Positions 8,191 to 17,383 of a DNA stretch of 64,000 nt are shown here, piece after piece. The notes under the pieces are model-generated. The model saw only the letters and a list, made by a program, of their open reading frames with translations, searched no databases and had not been told where the DNA came from. Where the stretch lies: positions 1-64,000 of the forward strand of contig JAHBXR010000021.1 of NCBI GenBank assembly GCA_019636335.1, in the 5' to 3' direction. How positions within the stretch are numbered: the stretch's first letter is position 1; each line of letters begins with the position of its first letter. The stretch comes from Pirellulales bacterium (GTDB lineage Bacteria > Planctomycetota > Planctomycetia > Pirellulales > JAEUIK01). Both the position numbers and the translations under genes were made by a program.

Positions 8191-10820
8191 AGATTCAATT
8201 CGACAGCAACCAGGACTATCAACTCGACGCCATCCAGGCGGTCGTCGATGTCTTCGACGGCCAACCGCTTGCCCAGGGGGAGTACGAGATTCGCTTCGAC
8301 GCCGTCGGCGGCGACTTGCTCAGCGACTTGGGCGTCGGCAACAACCTGGTGCTCGACGAGGACCGCGTCGTACAGAACATTCAGACCGTCCAAGAGCAGA
8401 ATGAGATTCAGCCCCGCGCCCGCGACTTGTCGCAGGGGATGAACTTCTCTGTCGAGATGGAGACCGGCACCGGCAAGACCTATGTCTACTTGCGGAGCAT
8501 TTACGAACTCAACAAGACCTACGGCTTCAAGAAGTTTGTCATCGTCGTGCCCAGCGTCGCCATTCGCGAGGGCGTACTGAAGAACATCGAATTGACGCGG
8601 GAGCACTTCCGGGCCATCTACGGCAACGTGCCGCTCGACTCTTGGGTCTACGACTCCAAGCAAGTCTCGCGGTTACGAGGATTCAGCAATTCGAATCAGC
8701 TTCAGATACTCATCATCAACATCGACGCCTTCAACAAAGATTTAAACGTCATCCACCAGGAGAACGACAAGCTATCGGGCCGCAAGCCCATCGAATTCTT
8801 GCAGGCCACGAACCCCATCGTCATCGTCGATGAGCCACAGAACATGGAGAGCGAGCAGGCCCGCACCGCCATCGAGAATCTGAGGCCGCTTTGCACGCTG
8901 CGATATTCGGCCACCCACAAGAACGCCTACAACCTGCTGTATCGCCTGGACCCGGTGCGGGCCTATGACCTGAAGCTGGTCAAACGCATCGAGGTCGACG
9001 CGATTCTCGACGAGCCGGACTTCAATAAGCCCTACATCGAAGTCAAGTCCATCAAGGCGACCAAATCAGCCATCACGGCCAAGCTGGTCATCGACGTGGA
9101 CGAAGACGGCGGACCGAAACGCAAAACGATTTCGGTCAGCAAGAACGGCACCGACTTGTTCGACAAGTCGAACGAGCGAGCCGCTTATCGCGGCTATATC
9201 GTCAACGAGATTGACGCGGGCAACGAATTCATCGCCTTCGGCAACGGCGTCACGCTCTACGCCGGCCAGACCATCGGCGGCCATACTGACGACGTGATGA
9301 AGGCCCAGATTCAAGAGACGGTGAAGGAGCACTTCGAGAAGGAATTGCGGATTCACCGCACGCAGCCGGACGGCAAGAAGATGAAGGTGCTGTCGCTGTT
9401 TTTCATCGACAAGGTTGCGAACTACTTCCCCGAAGACGGGAAGATTCGCCAATGGTTTGTCGAGGCCTATGCGGAGGTTGCCGCCAGGCCGCAGTATGAA
9501 CCGCTGCAGCCGCCGCCGGTCGAACAAGTCCACAACGGATACTTTGCCGTGACCGGCAAGGGCGAGGCCAAGGACACCAGCGGCAAGACGTTGGCCGATG
9601 ACGATGCTTATGAACTCATCATGCGGGACAAGGAGCGACTGCTCGACCGCGAAGTCTCGTTGCGCTTCATCTTCAGCCACTCGGCACTTCGCGAAGGGTG
9701 GGACAATCCCAACGTCTTCCAGATTTGCACGCTCAATGAAACGAAGTCGGAAGTGAAGAAGCGGCAGGAGATTGGCCGAGGATTGAGACTCCCCGTCCGC
9801 GAAGACGGCACCCGCTGCTTTGACCACACCATCAATCGGTTGACCGTTGTCGCCAACGAGAATTACGACGACTTTGCCCGGAAGCTGCAAACCGAAATCG
9901 AAGAAGAATGCGGCGTCGAGTTCGAGGGCCGCATCGCCAATAAGCGGAAACGCCGCAAGGCGATGCTCGTGCCAGGCTGGCGGTTGAATTCAGATTTCCA
10001 GGAGCTTTGGAACCGCATTCAGCACCGCACGCGGTACGCCGTCACCTACACGACTACGGACCTTATTACCAAGGCGTCAACCGCAGTGGGCCAAATGCCA
10101 GCAATCAAAAAGCCGAAGCTCATGGCTTTGAAATCGCGAGTCAAGATTACCGAAGAAGGGGTTACTGGCGAATTGCTGGCCGCCAGGCAACTCGAAATGG
10201 AAGAGGCTGAACAGAGGACCATTCCCGACTTGCTCGGCTACCTTCAACGAGAGACAGAGCTTACCCGCAAGACGCTTGCCGAAGTGCTGATTCAATCCGG
10301 TCGGCTGGACGACGTAGCCACCAACCCGCAGCAGTTTCTTGATCATGCCTTATCGGCCCTCAAGCAAACGCTGCACCAGATGATTGTGGATGGCATCAAG
10401 TACGAGAAGGTGAACGGCCAGATCTACGAAATGCTGTTGTTCGAGGAGAAGGAGATCGAGAGCTACACCGCGCGGATGGTGGACGTGAAGAATGGCGTTT
10501 ACGATTGCGTCGAAGTCGAGTCGGAAGTCGAGCGGGAATTTGCCGAGGCCATGAGCACCCGCACCGACATCAAGCTCATCATCAAGCTGCCGGACTGGTT
10601 TCAGGTCGAGACGCCCATCGGCAGCTACAACCCGGATTGGGCCATCGTGAAGCAGCCCGAGGGGGGCGACGCCAAGCTCTATTTAGTGCGGGAGACCAAG
10701 AGCACCAAGGAGCAGCAGAAGCTCCGCCCAAGCGAGTGGGACAAGATTCGCTGCGGCAAGGCCCACTTCAGGGCGTTGAACGTGGATTTCGAGGAAATCA
10801 CCGGAGCTAAGCAAGTGTGA
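8187..10820 (+). CDS. res: type III restriction enzyme, Res (helicase-endonuclease) subunit
   Basis: 877 residues; the ATP-dependent translocase/endonuclease partner of Mod. Superfamily 2 helicase motifs in order: [10 protein letters not shown] (Walker A, near residue 93), [10 protein letters not shown] (Walker B, DEPQ, near 213), RYSATH (motif III), [16 protein letters not shown] and [14 protein letters not shown] (motifs V-VI, near 530). The C-terminal nuclease is visible as YNPDWAIVK...YLVRETKS (PD...E-x-K, residues about 814-836). All motifs are intact, so the enzyme should be active if expressed. Its ATG overlaps the end of the GxxExxY gene. Confidence 0.9.
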   Translation: MKIQFDSNQDYQLDAIQAVVDVFDGQPLAQGEYEIRFDAVGGDLLSDLGVGNNLVLDEDRVVQNIQTVQEQNEIQPRARDLSQGMNFSVEMETGTGKTYVYLRSIYELNKTYGFKKFVIVVPSVAIREGVLKNIELTREHFRAIYGNVPLDSWVYDSKQVSRLRGFSNSNQLQILIINIDAFNKDLNVIHQENDKLSGRKPIEFLQATNPIVIVDEPQNMESEQARTAIENLRPLCTLRYSATHKNAYNLLYRLDPVRAYDLKLVKRIEVDAILDEPDFNKPYIEVKSIKATKSAITAKLVIDVDEDGGPKRKTISVSKNGTDLFDKSNERAAYRGYIVNEIDAGNEFIAFGNGVTLYAGQTIGGHTDDVMKAQIQETVKEHFEKELRIHRTQPDGKKMKVLSLFFIDKVANYFPEDGKIRQWFVEAYAEVAARPQYEPLQPPPVEQVHNGYFAVTGKGEAKDTSGKTLADDDAYELIMRDKERLLDREVSLRFIFSHSALREGWDNPNVFQICTLNETKSEVKKRQEIGRGLRLPVREDGTRCFDHTINRLTVVANENYDDFARKLQTEIEEECGVEFEGRIANKRKRRKAMLVPGWRLNSDFQELWNRIQHRTRYAVTYTTTDLITKASTAVGQMPAIKKPKLMALKSRVKITEEGVTGELLAARQLEMEEAEQRTIPDLLGYLQRETELTRKTLAEVLIQSGRLDDVATNPQQFLDHALSALKQTLHQMIVDGIKYEKVNGQIYEMLLFEEKEIESYTARMVDVKNGVYDCVEVESEVEREFAEAMSTRTDIKLIIKLPDWFQVETPIGSYNPDWAIVKQPEGGDAKLYLVRETKSTKEQQKLRPSEWDKIRCGKAHFRALNVDFEEITGAKQV

Positions 10821-10971
10821 TGCGGTCGATCCTCGCTCTCTTCCCGCGCTGCATGGGAAGAGGGCGAGTAAGTATTGTCAGGGACCCGCTCTCGCTTTTC
10901 GCCCACAATGGGATTGTCGGCGATGAGAGGCGAGTTCATCTCTACTGCCCCTGGGGAAATCGCCATCCATG

Positions 10972-11361
10972 CTATTCAGTCATGTCGTGCTCGCCGATTA
11001 GCTCTACGTTTGCACCTTGCTTGGGGGCGTTGATGATGAGCAAGGCGGTAGCATCCTCGATTCCGTGCAGAGCAAAAGGAATGCCCCTGTTGAGGTAGAG
11101 AAGTCGACGCGGGCCAATCACATGGCATTCGTCCAGGAACTCCACTCGAAGACTACCTTCGAGACATTGGACCATCACATCACCTTCCGCCTCGTGCTGA
11201 GGCATGTGCGACCCTTCCCCGATCCAGAGTTGTAACACCTCCATTTGCGGCGTCTTGATCAAGGTAGCAATCTGCTCCGAGCCCGAGGTGCGCGCCGCCA
11301 TTTCCAAGATTTGGTGATGAGTAGTCAGATTCGGTTGCTCCAGCTTAAAAACGCCACTCAT
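10972..11361 (-). CDS. cupin-domain protein
   Basis: 129 residues with a single small cupin barrel. Motif 1 is seen in VLQLWIGEGSHMPQHEAEGDVMVQCLEG and motif 2 in LLYLNRGIPFALHGIEDATALLI. Two or three possible metal ligands (H in MPQHEAE, E, H in FALHG) remain. Probably a cytoplasmic small-molecule or sensing protein; no substrate can be inferred. The 150 bases between it and res hold nothing I recognise. Confidence 0.6.
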   Translation of the reverse strand: MSGVFKLEQPNLTTHHQILEMAARTSGSEQIATLIKTPQMEVLQLWIGEGSHMPQHEAEGDVMVQCLEGSLRVEFLDECHVIGPRRLLYLNRGIPFALHGIEDATALLIINAPKQGANVELIGEHDMTE

Positions 11362-11521
11362 GGCGTATCTCCTAATCGAGTCCTAAGCAAGATACGACCG
11401 CAACCAGCCGATGCCGTGCAATGCCTGGGACCGCCAGGTCGCCGAGCGGATGCCTGGCAGGCATCCTAGAATCGTTCTGCTCCGAGGCACATTCGCTGCG
11501 CGGCTAGCAAATGGAGGTCGG

Positions 11522-11857
11522 TCAGACTCCGTTTCGATCAGTCCGGGATTTCATCCTCGCGAGCCTCTGTCTCGCTGCCGCCTTGATTTCCATGAGCTTC
11601 AGCGGCAGGGCCAGAACATATTCCAGGTCATCGATCGCCGCTTCCCGCTGACCCAGCGTGGCGTAGACCAAGGCGCGATTGTAACGTGCCATCGCCTGCA
11701 CATCGGCTGGCCCGTTCGACATTTTGATCGCAGTGGAGTAGCACTCGATCGCCTGGCGATGTTGTCGGCTATTGGCGTGTTCCATGCCACAACGGTAGTG
11801 CCACAGCGCCTTGCCACGGCGCGTGAAGCTGCCGTACAGCCAATTCAGCAAGCTCAT
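11522..11857 (-). CDS. small TPR protein
   Basis: 111 residues starting MSLLNWLYGSFTRRGKALWHYRCGMEHA. Two tetratricopeptide units: RQHRQAIECYSTAIKM and ARYNRALVYATLGQREAAIDDLEYVLAL. The frame is open further upstream, but I place the start at 11857 because the protein-like sequence begins there and because the stop of the upstream gene is one base away (TAG-C-ATG), suggesting translational coupling. Function unknown; a protein-interaction scaffold is likely. Confidence 0.6.
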   Translation of the reverse strand: MSLLNWLYGSFTRRGKALWHYRCGMEHANSRQHRQAIECYSTAIKMSNGPADVQAMARYNRALVYATLGQREAAIDDLEYVLALPLKLMEIKAAARQRLARMKSRTDRNGV

Positions 11858-11858
11858 G

Positions 11859-12428
11859 CTAACCTTTCGAAGGCCGGGGCGTTTTGGATGACATTCGACG
11901 AACGGTACGTCTCGGCCCGCTTGCCGTCGTGTGACGAGCCCTGGTGGCGTCGAGTTCACGTCGACGTTGTAAAGTCGAAGGAAACCGCATTCCTGATTCC
12001 AATTCGTATCGTTCGGCACGAACAAACCAGAAGGAAAGACCGCCCTTATTGTGGGAAGGCAATTCTCGATTGACGGCCGCTCGAATTCCAAGAGAGCCCT
12101 TGCGGCCCGTTTTGCGCCAACCGTGTCGCGTCATGATCATGCGCACGAGCACCCCGATCGCCTGGCGGACTCGCTGCGTCCGCTGCGGATGCACCGTGGC
12201 AAAAAACTTGTCGATGACAGGTTGAGCTTCGAGCTCGCGTACGACGCCGGCCAACGGCGGGCGGTCGTGGTGCAGTTCTGACTCGATCATCCGGCGCTGC
12301 CGTTGCTCATCGTTAAAGAATTGAAGCAACTGATCGAAGGGAATCGACAGATCCTGAGCGACATCCGTGAACGTGCAGCCGCGACGGTCTTCGAGAAAAT
12401 CCTTGCGCGAGATGGCGATGCCAGACAT
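11859..12428 (-). CDS. hypothetical protein upstream of TPR gene
   Basis: 189 residues from the ATG at 12428 (MSGIAISRKDFLEDRRG). The N-terminal 120 residues look protein-like (DLSIPFDQLLQFFNDEQRQRRMIE, QRVRQAIGVLVRMIM). The C-terminal 60 residues are Arg-rich, with low-complexity RRTVRRMSSKTPRPSKG, and may come from a frameshift. Not recognised. It ends one base before the TPR gene, so the two are probably one transcript. Confidence 0.35.
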   Translation of the reverse strand: MSGIAISRKDFLEDRRGCTFTDVAQDLSIPFDQLLQFFNDEQRQRRMIESELHHDRPPLAGVVRELEAQPVIDKFFATVHPQRTQRVRQAIGVLVRMIMTRHGWRKTGRKGSLGIRAAVNRELPSHNKGGLSFWFVRAERYELESGMRFPSTLQRRRELDATRARHTTASGPRRTVRRMSSKTPRPSKG

Positions 12429-12948
12429 CGTTTTACCTGCTATTTGATAGTCCATATTCTGCACGTACAAATATTGTACCTGTAGAAATTGTAGGTGAAT
12501 AATTCCGCTCTGTAAAGGCAGCCGGAAGCCGCATCGCAACCCCTTGATGCTTAGAGGGTTGCGAACAGGAGAGTCGGCTACCGGTCCTCCCATCGGCGTC
12601 CGCGAGCGCGCATGAAGCCGTTGACGCGGTGCCTCGCAATACCTACAGTTGCAGCAGCTAAGGGAAGCGAAGGCGACGCGAGATGCCTTCCCCGATGGCG
12701 GGCTGATGTGCCCCGAGGGCGAATAATATCCCTGCCACGTCTGGAAATCCTCTTCACTCGCCCCTTCGATGGTTTGGCCTGTTTCGACCTGCCAAACCGC
12801 GCTCGTTGAGCAACCATCACTTTGCTGCTGGGCTCGTTTTGCTCCCTGGTCCTTCTCGCAAGGGCGACAAGGACGGTCTCAATACTTGGCCGCGCATCGC
12901 ACGTCGCGCGCCAGGTTTCATGCATGACGTGCCCAGGAGAGTTGCGAA
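12429..12948. other. intergenic, no gene supported
   Basis: 520 bases between a divergent hypothetical gene and the cold-shock gene. Open frames here have Arg/Ser-rich shadow-like composition. Near the left edge is A/T-rich sequence (AAATATTGTACC) that could hold the promoter of the leftward genes. GGTTTGGC (12771) and GCCAAACC (12791) form a small hairpin. Confidence 0.4.
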
Positions 12949-13143
12949 GTGTCGCAAGGTACTATCAAGAAATTGACGGACAAGGGTTTCGGGTTCATCC
13001 AAGGAGAGCACGGCGAGCTCTTCTTTCATCACTCGTCGGTCGAGGGTGCTCCGTTCGAAAGCCTTCACGAGGGACAGTCGGTGCAATACACCGAAGGACG
13101 CGGCCCCAAAGGCCCCCGTGCCGAGAGTGTTCGCGCTCTCTAG
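12949..13143 (+). CDS. cold-shock-domain protein
   Basis: 64 residues, the length of a CspA-type RNA-binding OB fold. RNP1 is present as DKGFGFIQGE and RNP2 as ELFFHHSSVEG, though the family's usual DVFVH is ELFFH here. The start is GTG, with AGGAGA ending 8 bases upstream. Binds single-stranded RNA or DNA as a chaperone. A strong hairpin lies 55 bases after its stop. Confidence 0.85.
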   Translation: MSQGTIKKLTDKGFGFIQGEHGELFFHHSSVEGAPFESLHEGQSVQYTEGRGPKGPRAESVRAL

Positions 13144-13197
13144 CATCTGATGTGTCGCCCCACCACGCTTGGGGATACCCCCGAGCGAACCGGAGAT

Positions 13198-13241
13198 CAG
13201 CACGCCGCACGCGTGAGTCCATCTTGCTGTGCGGCGTGCTG
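13198..13241. terminator. 13-bp stem-loop after csp gene
   Basis: CAGCACGCCGCAC (13198-13210) pairs perfectly with GTGCGGCGTGCTG (13229-13241) across an 18-base loop. No T-run follows on either strand, so it is either a factor-dependent terminator, an mRNA-stability structure, or a regulatory element between csp and the next small gene. Confidence 0.5.
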
Positions 13242-13277
13242 GTACACGTGCAACCCAGTATCTCAAGCAGGTAGCCC

Positions 13278-13445
13278 TTGGCGAAAAACCGCAACACCTT
13301 CGAGAAGCAGCGTCGAGAACTGGAAAAAAAACGCAGTGCCGAAGAAAAACGCGCTCGCCGCAAGCTTCGGCAGAGCGTGACGAACGAGTCACCGGCGAAT
13401 GAGGATCGGCCACTGAGAGAGGTGCCAGAATCATCGCACGAGTGA
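13278..13445 (+). CDS. small basic coiled protein (MAKN.NTF family), TTG start
   Basis: 55 residues: MAKNRNTFEKQRRELEKKRS, then AEEKRARRKLRQ and an acidic tail ending PESSHE. A stop codon two codons upstream leaves TTG at 13278 as the only reasonable start. I recall the same charged helical N-terminus as a widespread short protein in planctomycetes and other bacteria (MAKNxNTFxKRxRE). Probably a nucleic-acid- or ribosome-associated helix; function unproven. Its closeness to the cold-shock gene (135 bases) may be meaningful. Confidence 0.7.
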   Translation: MAKNRNTFEKQRRELEKKRSAEEKRARRKLRQSVTNESPANEDRPLREVPESSHE

Positions 13446-13461
13446 GTCTCACCCAGTTGGA

Positions 13462-13803
13462 ATGCCTTCCATGACGCGAGCCCCCAGGACGAAATCCCGA
13501 GTCGCATGCCCTGAGCACTTTCCGCAATCCTCTAAGGACGGACAATCGCTGCTCGATGTCTTTCGCAGGTTTCAGATCGGACAGGGAGAGATGCTGTGCT
13601 TCTTCGGGCCTACGCTTGAAAAGCACAGCCGTGCTCTTCGTCAATTCACCGAACAAGGATTGCTGGTCAAGGAACGCTTCCGCGGCGGGTACGCTCTCAC
13701 GCCCACTGGCTTCGCCGCCTTACGCGCGCGGTGTCGCTCGCTGGCTGCCGCTCCCAGGCCAGAACGATTTGCAGATTCAGCGACCAATCGCAGGACGCGG
13801 TAG
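13462..13803 (+). CDS. possible winged-helix-like small protein
   Basis: 113 residues. The middle, EKHSRALRQFTEQGLLVKE followed by FRGGYALTPTGFAALRA, has the helix-turn-wing look of a DNA-binding domain, but the tail (RPERFADSATNRRTR) is poor. It follows the small basic protein by 16 bases. No good ribosome-binding site. Could be spurious. Confidence 0.35.
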   Translation: MPSMTRAPRTKSRVACPEHFPQSSKDGQSLLDVFRRFQIGQGEMLCFFGPTLEKHSRALRQFTEQGLLVKERFRGGYALTPTGFAALRARCRSLAAAPRPERFADSATNRRTR

Positions 13804-13836
13804 CGCAACGCAACAGAGCCTTGCTGGAGTCAAGAC

Positions 13837-14919
13837 TTGCTCCGTCACACCGTTTCAGACGTCGCGGTCTCCCTGGGCGATCTCTCGCCACGCGAACTCA
13901 AGTCGATCTTGGCCCGTTACCGTGGGGGGAGCACTTTCCGCAGCCTGTCGCAACTGTTGAGCACGCTCTTGCTTTTCACGCTGGGCTGGCTGGCGATGTG
14001 GTGGAGTTTCGAGTTCAGCTATGCCTGGACTTTGTTGCTGGCGATCCCCACAGCAGGCTTCGCCGTGCGACTTTTCATCCTGCAACACGATTGCGGCCAC
14101 GGATCATTCTTTCATTCGATGACCGCAAATCGCCTGGTCGGAAATATGTTGGGAGTCTTGACGCTCACGCCGTACGAGTGCTGGCGACGACAACACGCCG
14201 CACATCACGCGACAAGCGGGCAACTAGATCATCGCGGCATCGGCGATATTCGCACCATGACCGTGACGGAGTATCAACTTGCCTCGCGCTGGCAACGCTT
14301 TGTTTATCGTCTCTATCGTCATCCGGTCGTTTTGTTCGGGGTGGGCCCTTTCTTGCATTTTGCAATACTGCAGCGTTTCACCGGGAGCCTGCCGCGCCAT
14401 TGGCGCAAGGAACGGTGGAGCGTTCATCAGACCAACCTGGCGATCCTGGCTCTCGTCTTGCTGATGGCGTGGCTCGTCGGCCCCTGGACCCTGGCCGCTC
14501 TCCATTTGCCCATCGTGTTGCTCGCAGGCTCGTGTGGAGTCTGGCTGTTCTACATCCAGCACCAGTTCGATCCGACCTATTGGGAGCATGACGACCAGTG
14601 GGAGCATGCCACGGCCGCAATCGCGGGGAGCTCGCACCTGGCGTTGCCCGCCCCGCTGGCCTGGCTGACTGCCAATATCGGCTTGCACCACATCCACCAT
14701 CTCGATAGCCGCATTGCCAATTATTCGCTGGCAGCGTGCTATCGAGCGCACGCCCAGCTTCAAACGGCGCAGCGGCTGACTCTTCGCTCCTCGCTGGCCT
14801 GCACGCGATTGAAGCTGTGGGATGAACGATCCGGGCGACTCGTCGGCTTCGCCGACGTGGTCTTGCCCGCACGCCAAACCGCCCGTGGAACGCAAGTCGT
14901 CGAGGAAAGATCAACATGA
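13837..14919 (+). CDS. fatty acid desaturase
   Basis: 360 residues, integral membrane di-iron desaturase. The three histidine boxes are intact: HDCGH (84-88), HAAHH (120-124) and HHIHH (284-288). Hydrophobic spans surround them (LLLFTLGWLAMWWSF, LAILALVLLMAWLVG, LPIVLLAGSCGVWLF). It introduces a double bond into acyl chains in the membrane, using electrons from ferredoxin or cytochrome b5-like donors. The TTG start is supported by GGAG seven bases upstream. The stop overlaps the next ATG by 4 bases. Confidence 0.88.
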   Translation: MLRHTVSDVAVSLGDLSPRELKSILARYRGGSTFRSLSQLLSTLLLFTLGWLAMWWSFEFSYAWTLLLAIPTAGFAVRLFILQHDCGHGSFFHSMTANRLVGNMLGVLTLTPYECWRRQHAAHHATSGQLDHRGIGDIRTMTVTEYQLASRWQRFVYRLYRHPVVLFGVGPFLHFAILQRFTGSLPRHWRKERWSVHQTNLAILALVLLMAWLVGPWTLAALHLPIVLLAGSCGVWLFYIQHQFDPTYWEHDDQWEHATAAIAGSSHLALPAPLAWLTANIGLHHIHHLDSRIANYSLAACYRAHAQLQTAQRLTLRSSLACTRLKLWDERSGRLVGFADVVLPARQTARGTQVVEERST

Positions 14920-15149
14920 TGCGCGATATTGAATATGCCGCCTTGGCCGTACGCCGGCAAATTGTCGAGAAGTTCGGTGCGGAGGAAGATCTGTCCAAGC
15001 TGACCGTGCAGGCGGGAGAAGCGACGATCGTAGTTGCACATGGCGCGCAACGCGTCGAGGGTACGCGCGACAACTTACTCGCCATGCTTCGCCAGTCGAC
15101 TACATACGGCGACTTCTTGGGACTGGGTGTCTCCGTCCGAGCGAGATAG
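14916..15149 (+). CDS. small protein coupled to desaturase
   Basis: 77 residues (MMRDIEYAALAVRRQIVEKF...). Two short amphipathic helices and a beta pair (LTVQAGEATIVVAHGAQRV). It overlaps the desaturase stop (ATGA), so it is very likely translated from the same mRNA. Not recognised; no cysteine or metal motif. Confidence 0.5.
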   Translation: MMRDIEYAALAVRRQIVEKFGAEEDLSKLTVQAGEATIVVAHGAQRVEGTRDNLLAMLRQSTTYGDFLGLGVSVRAR

Positions 15150-15520
15150 CGGCCCTGCTTCTCAACCGGGGATTGGTGGCCTCGTGCGAGGCGTGCCATG
15201 CACTGGTACGCGGACCAGTCCCACACCGCTTACCACTCTCTCCCTCTCCTCTACCAAGGTTGCATTGGACCTGATCGGCCTTGTACGATCGGGTACTTAT
15301 TCCGCTCCGCGCAGCCAAGGAGTCTAGGGCGCCCAACGGAAGCCCGGAATGCGTGAGGGCACCGTTCTTCAAAGGAGCTCATTGGCCGCGCGGACAGCAA
15401 TAGGGCATTCTTGGGAGTCCGCTTGGACAGGGCAATTGAGAGGGCAGTTCTATGTCCACGTTGACGATTAGCGGCAACTGGTTCGAGTTGTTGTCAGGTA
15501 CAGGGCACCTACGCGCTTCG
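15150..15520. other. intergenic with a truncated family A repeat
   Basis: 371 bases with no supported gene. At 15481-15514 TTCGAGTTG and TGTCAGGTAC-AGGGCACCTAC match the loop and right arm of the family A palindrome, so this is a half copy. It lies next to the 3' end of the methyltransferase on the other strand. Confidence 0.5.
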
Positions 15521-16117
15521 TTAGCGTTTCTGCACCAGGCAGGACCAGCCGAGGAAGTTTTCTGGCACGCCGGGGGCCGTGTCGAAGCGGAATTCGTGCA
15601 GGTCGAGAATGTCGAACGCCATGCCGAGCTCGGTGCGGAGTTGTTCTTCGCTCACCACGGGTGGGCCTGGCTCGTGCGGCTCGCGAGCGTTGCCCGTCAG
15701 GATGAGCCCTCGCGCGCCGAGCGACAGTCGAGCGGCGATCGAGGGGGCATATTTGCTCGGGTCGTTGCGGCGCACGGCGTGATAACAGCCTCGATCGAAG
15801 AAGAACTCGAACGGGGCGCCCAACTCCGGCAGATCGAAGACGTCGGCCACGGTGAAACGCACCTGCACGCCCGATTCGTGGGCACGTTTTTCCGCTTGTT
15901 CAATGGCGAGCGGCGCCACGTCGATGCCGGTAATGTCGAAGCCCTGCTGGGCCAGCCAGACGCTGTTCGTGCCCGTGCCGCAGCCGACGTCGAGAACACG
16001 GCAGGGTCGAATGCCGTAACGCTCGAGCACGAGTTGCAGCTCGGACGAAGGGCGGCCCGTGTCCCAGGGGAGAAATCCTTCGCGGTAGCGGTCGTTCCAA
16101 TCGTTGTGGTCGGTCAT
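15521..16117 (-). CDS. class I SAM-dependent methyltransferase (TPMT/TehB-like)
   Basis: 198 residues. DWNDRYREGFLPWDTGRP is the N-terminal lid typical of thiopurine/halide methyltransferases. Motif I is VLDVGCGTGTNSVWLA (about 41-56), and FTVADVFDLPE and FEFFFDRGCYHAV follow. It transfers methyl groups from S-adenosylmethionine to a small nucleophile (thiol, halide or metalloid). Cytoplasmic. The start is preceded by a family C repeat. Confidence 0.75.
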   Translation of the reverse strand: MTDHNDWNDRYREGFLPWDTGRPSSELQLVLERYGIRPCRVLDVGCGTGTNSVWLAQQGFDITGIDVAPLAIEQAEKRAHESGVQVRFTVADVFDLPELGAPFEFFFDRGCYHAVRRNDPSKYAPSIAARLSLGARGLILTGNAREPHEPGPPVVSEEQLRTELGMAFDILDLHEFRFDTAPGVPENFLGWSCLVQKR

Positions 16118-16165
16118 GTCAGTGGTCAGTGGTCAGTGGTCAGTGGGCAGGGGGCAGGGGGCAGG
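16118..16165. repeat. TCAGTGGTCAGTGG repeat (family C)
   Basis: Four TCAGTGG units followed by GGCAGGGGGCAGGGGG. Same family as 4224-4323. The rest of the interval to 16463 contains nothing recognisable. Confidence 0.65.
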
Positions 16166-16463
16166 GGTTCGTGGGGGCGCTTTGGTTTAGCTTTCAGTAT
16201 GGAGTTGGCGTGGGCGTTGTAAACCTTTTTGACGTCGAGCCCAGCACGCTGGCGACGCCGCTCCGGAAAATCGTCTGTTACCCCCCACCGCTTAACCGCA
16301 ACATCAAGGGTTCACGGTGTCAAGTGCTCCAGCTCCCCCTTGGCGGATTGGCGTTGAATCCTTTTTCTTGCCCACGAATACTTCGTTCTTCTGACGGCGG
16401 GGCAACCATATTTCTTGTGGTGGTTGCCGATAGTTCTGGCCTGAGACGACAGAAGGCATTCCA

Positions 16464-17249
16464 GTGATCACACGCGTATTCCGTCTGCTCTCGGTGATAT
16501 TTGGGCTGCTCGGTCTGGCCGGTTGTCTCGCGGTCGTCGTAGCGGCGTGGCTGGTCGGCGCGCGGGTAAACCACATCGCGGGGCAAGCCTTTGGCGCAGT
16601 CGACGAGACGCTCGTCGCCGTCGAGCAGCGCGTGGCGCAGACGCGCGCCCAGGTAAAGACCCTGACGCTGACCGCGCAAGGCATCGAACAGGGTTTGAAA
16701 GATTGGGCACAGGAGCAGGCCCTGGCCCGTGTCGGCGAACGGTTCGATGTCGAGCGGCAGGCCGAGCGACTCGAAGCGGGGCTCGATCAGGTCGATGCCT
16801 GGCTCGAGCTGGCCGAATCGTCGGTGCAGTTCGTCGATCGGGCGCTCGAGGTGGGGAACGCGCTCGGCATGTCGCTGCCGCGCGACACGGCCGGAAGTCT
16901 GCTCGACGAACTGGCGCGACTTCGCACGCAGTTGGGCGAGATGGAGAAGCCGGTGGAGCGAATCCGCGAAGGGGTCAGCGGTATCGTCGACGAGCATACC
17001 CGGCGGCAGCGCGTCGAGCAGATTGTACAACTGGCGGCGCGCGTCATGGCGACGCTCGGGGCGCTGGACGCCGGGATCGATCGGCTCGAGTTGCGTTTGA
17101 CCGAGTTCGAGACCGCCACGCGGCAAGCTCGGGCAGCGACAACGTGGTGGATTCACGCGGCTTCATTTGGCATGACGCTGCTCGTCGGCTGGATGGCCGC
17201 CGGCCAGGGGGCGCTGTGCGTGCTGGGATGGACGGGGAGGAGTGGCTAG
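16464..17249 (+). CDS. membrane-anchored coiled-coil protein
   Basis: 261 residues, GTG start. Two membrane helices frame the protein: VIFGLLGLAGCLAVVVAAWLVG near the N-terminus and SFGMTLLVGWMAAGQGALCVL at the end. Between them is a long heptad-rich helical domain (AVDETLVAVEQRVAQTRAQV, AERLEAGLDQVDAWLELAES, LDELARLRTQLGEMEKPVER). Likely a periplasmic or cytoplasmic coiled-coil bridging protein. No family recognised. Confidence 0.55.
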   Translation: MITRVFRLLSVIFGLLGLAGCLAVVVAAWLVGARVNHIAGQAFGAVDETLVAVEQRVAQTRAQVKTLTLTAQGIEQGLKDWAQEQALARVGERFDVERQAERLEAGLDQVDAWLELAESSVQFVDRALEVGNALGMSLPRDTAGSLLDELARLRTQLGEMEKPVERIREGVSGIVDEHTRRQRVEQIVQLAARVMATLGALDAGIDRLELRLTEFETATRQARAATTWWIHAASFGMTLLVGWMAAGQGALCVLGWTGRSG

Positions 17250-17270
17250 TAATCAGTGGTCAGGGGTTGG
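17248..17270. repeat. short family C repeat
   Basis: TAATCAGTGGTCAGGGGTTGG overlaps the stop of the coiled-coil gene; a partial copy of the 16120 repeat. Confidence 0.4.
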
Positions 17271-17383
17271 ATGGGGGCGCGGTTTGCTTCGCTCGGCGTC
17301 AGGGCTATGCTGATGCCCGTATTCTTGGTGCCGGTTTTCACACGCGAGCGTGAAGATTGGTTGGATCGTTCGTGGGGAGAATG

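Noticed and set aside
9066..9890. Long antisense frame inside res
   Set aside because: It mirrors the high third-position G+C of res and has no family-like motif.
12578..12925. Arg-rich 115-residue minus-strand frame before the cold-shock gene
   Set aside because: Low-complexity basic composition, no ribosome-binding site, overlaps the likely csp leader.
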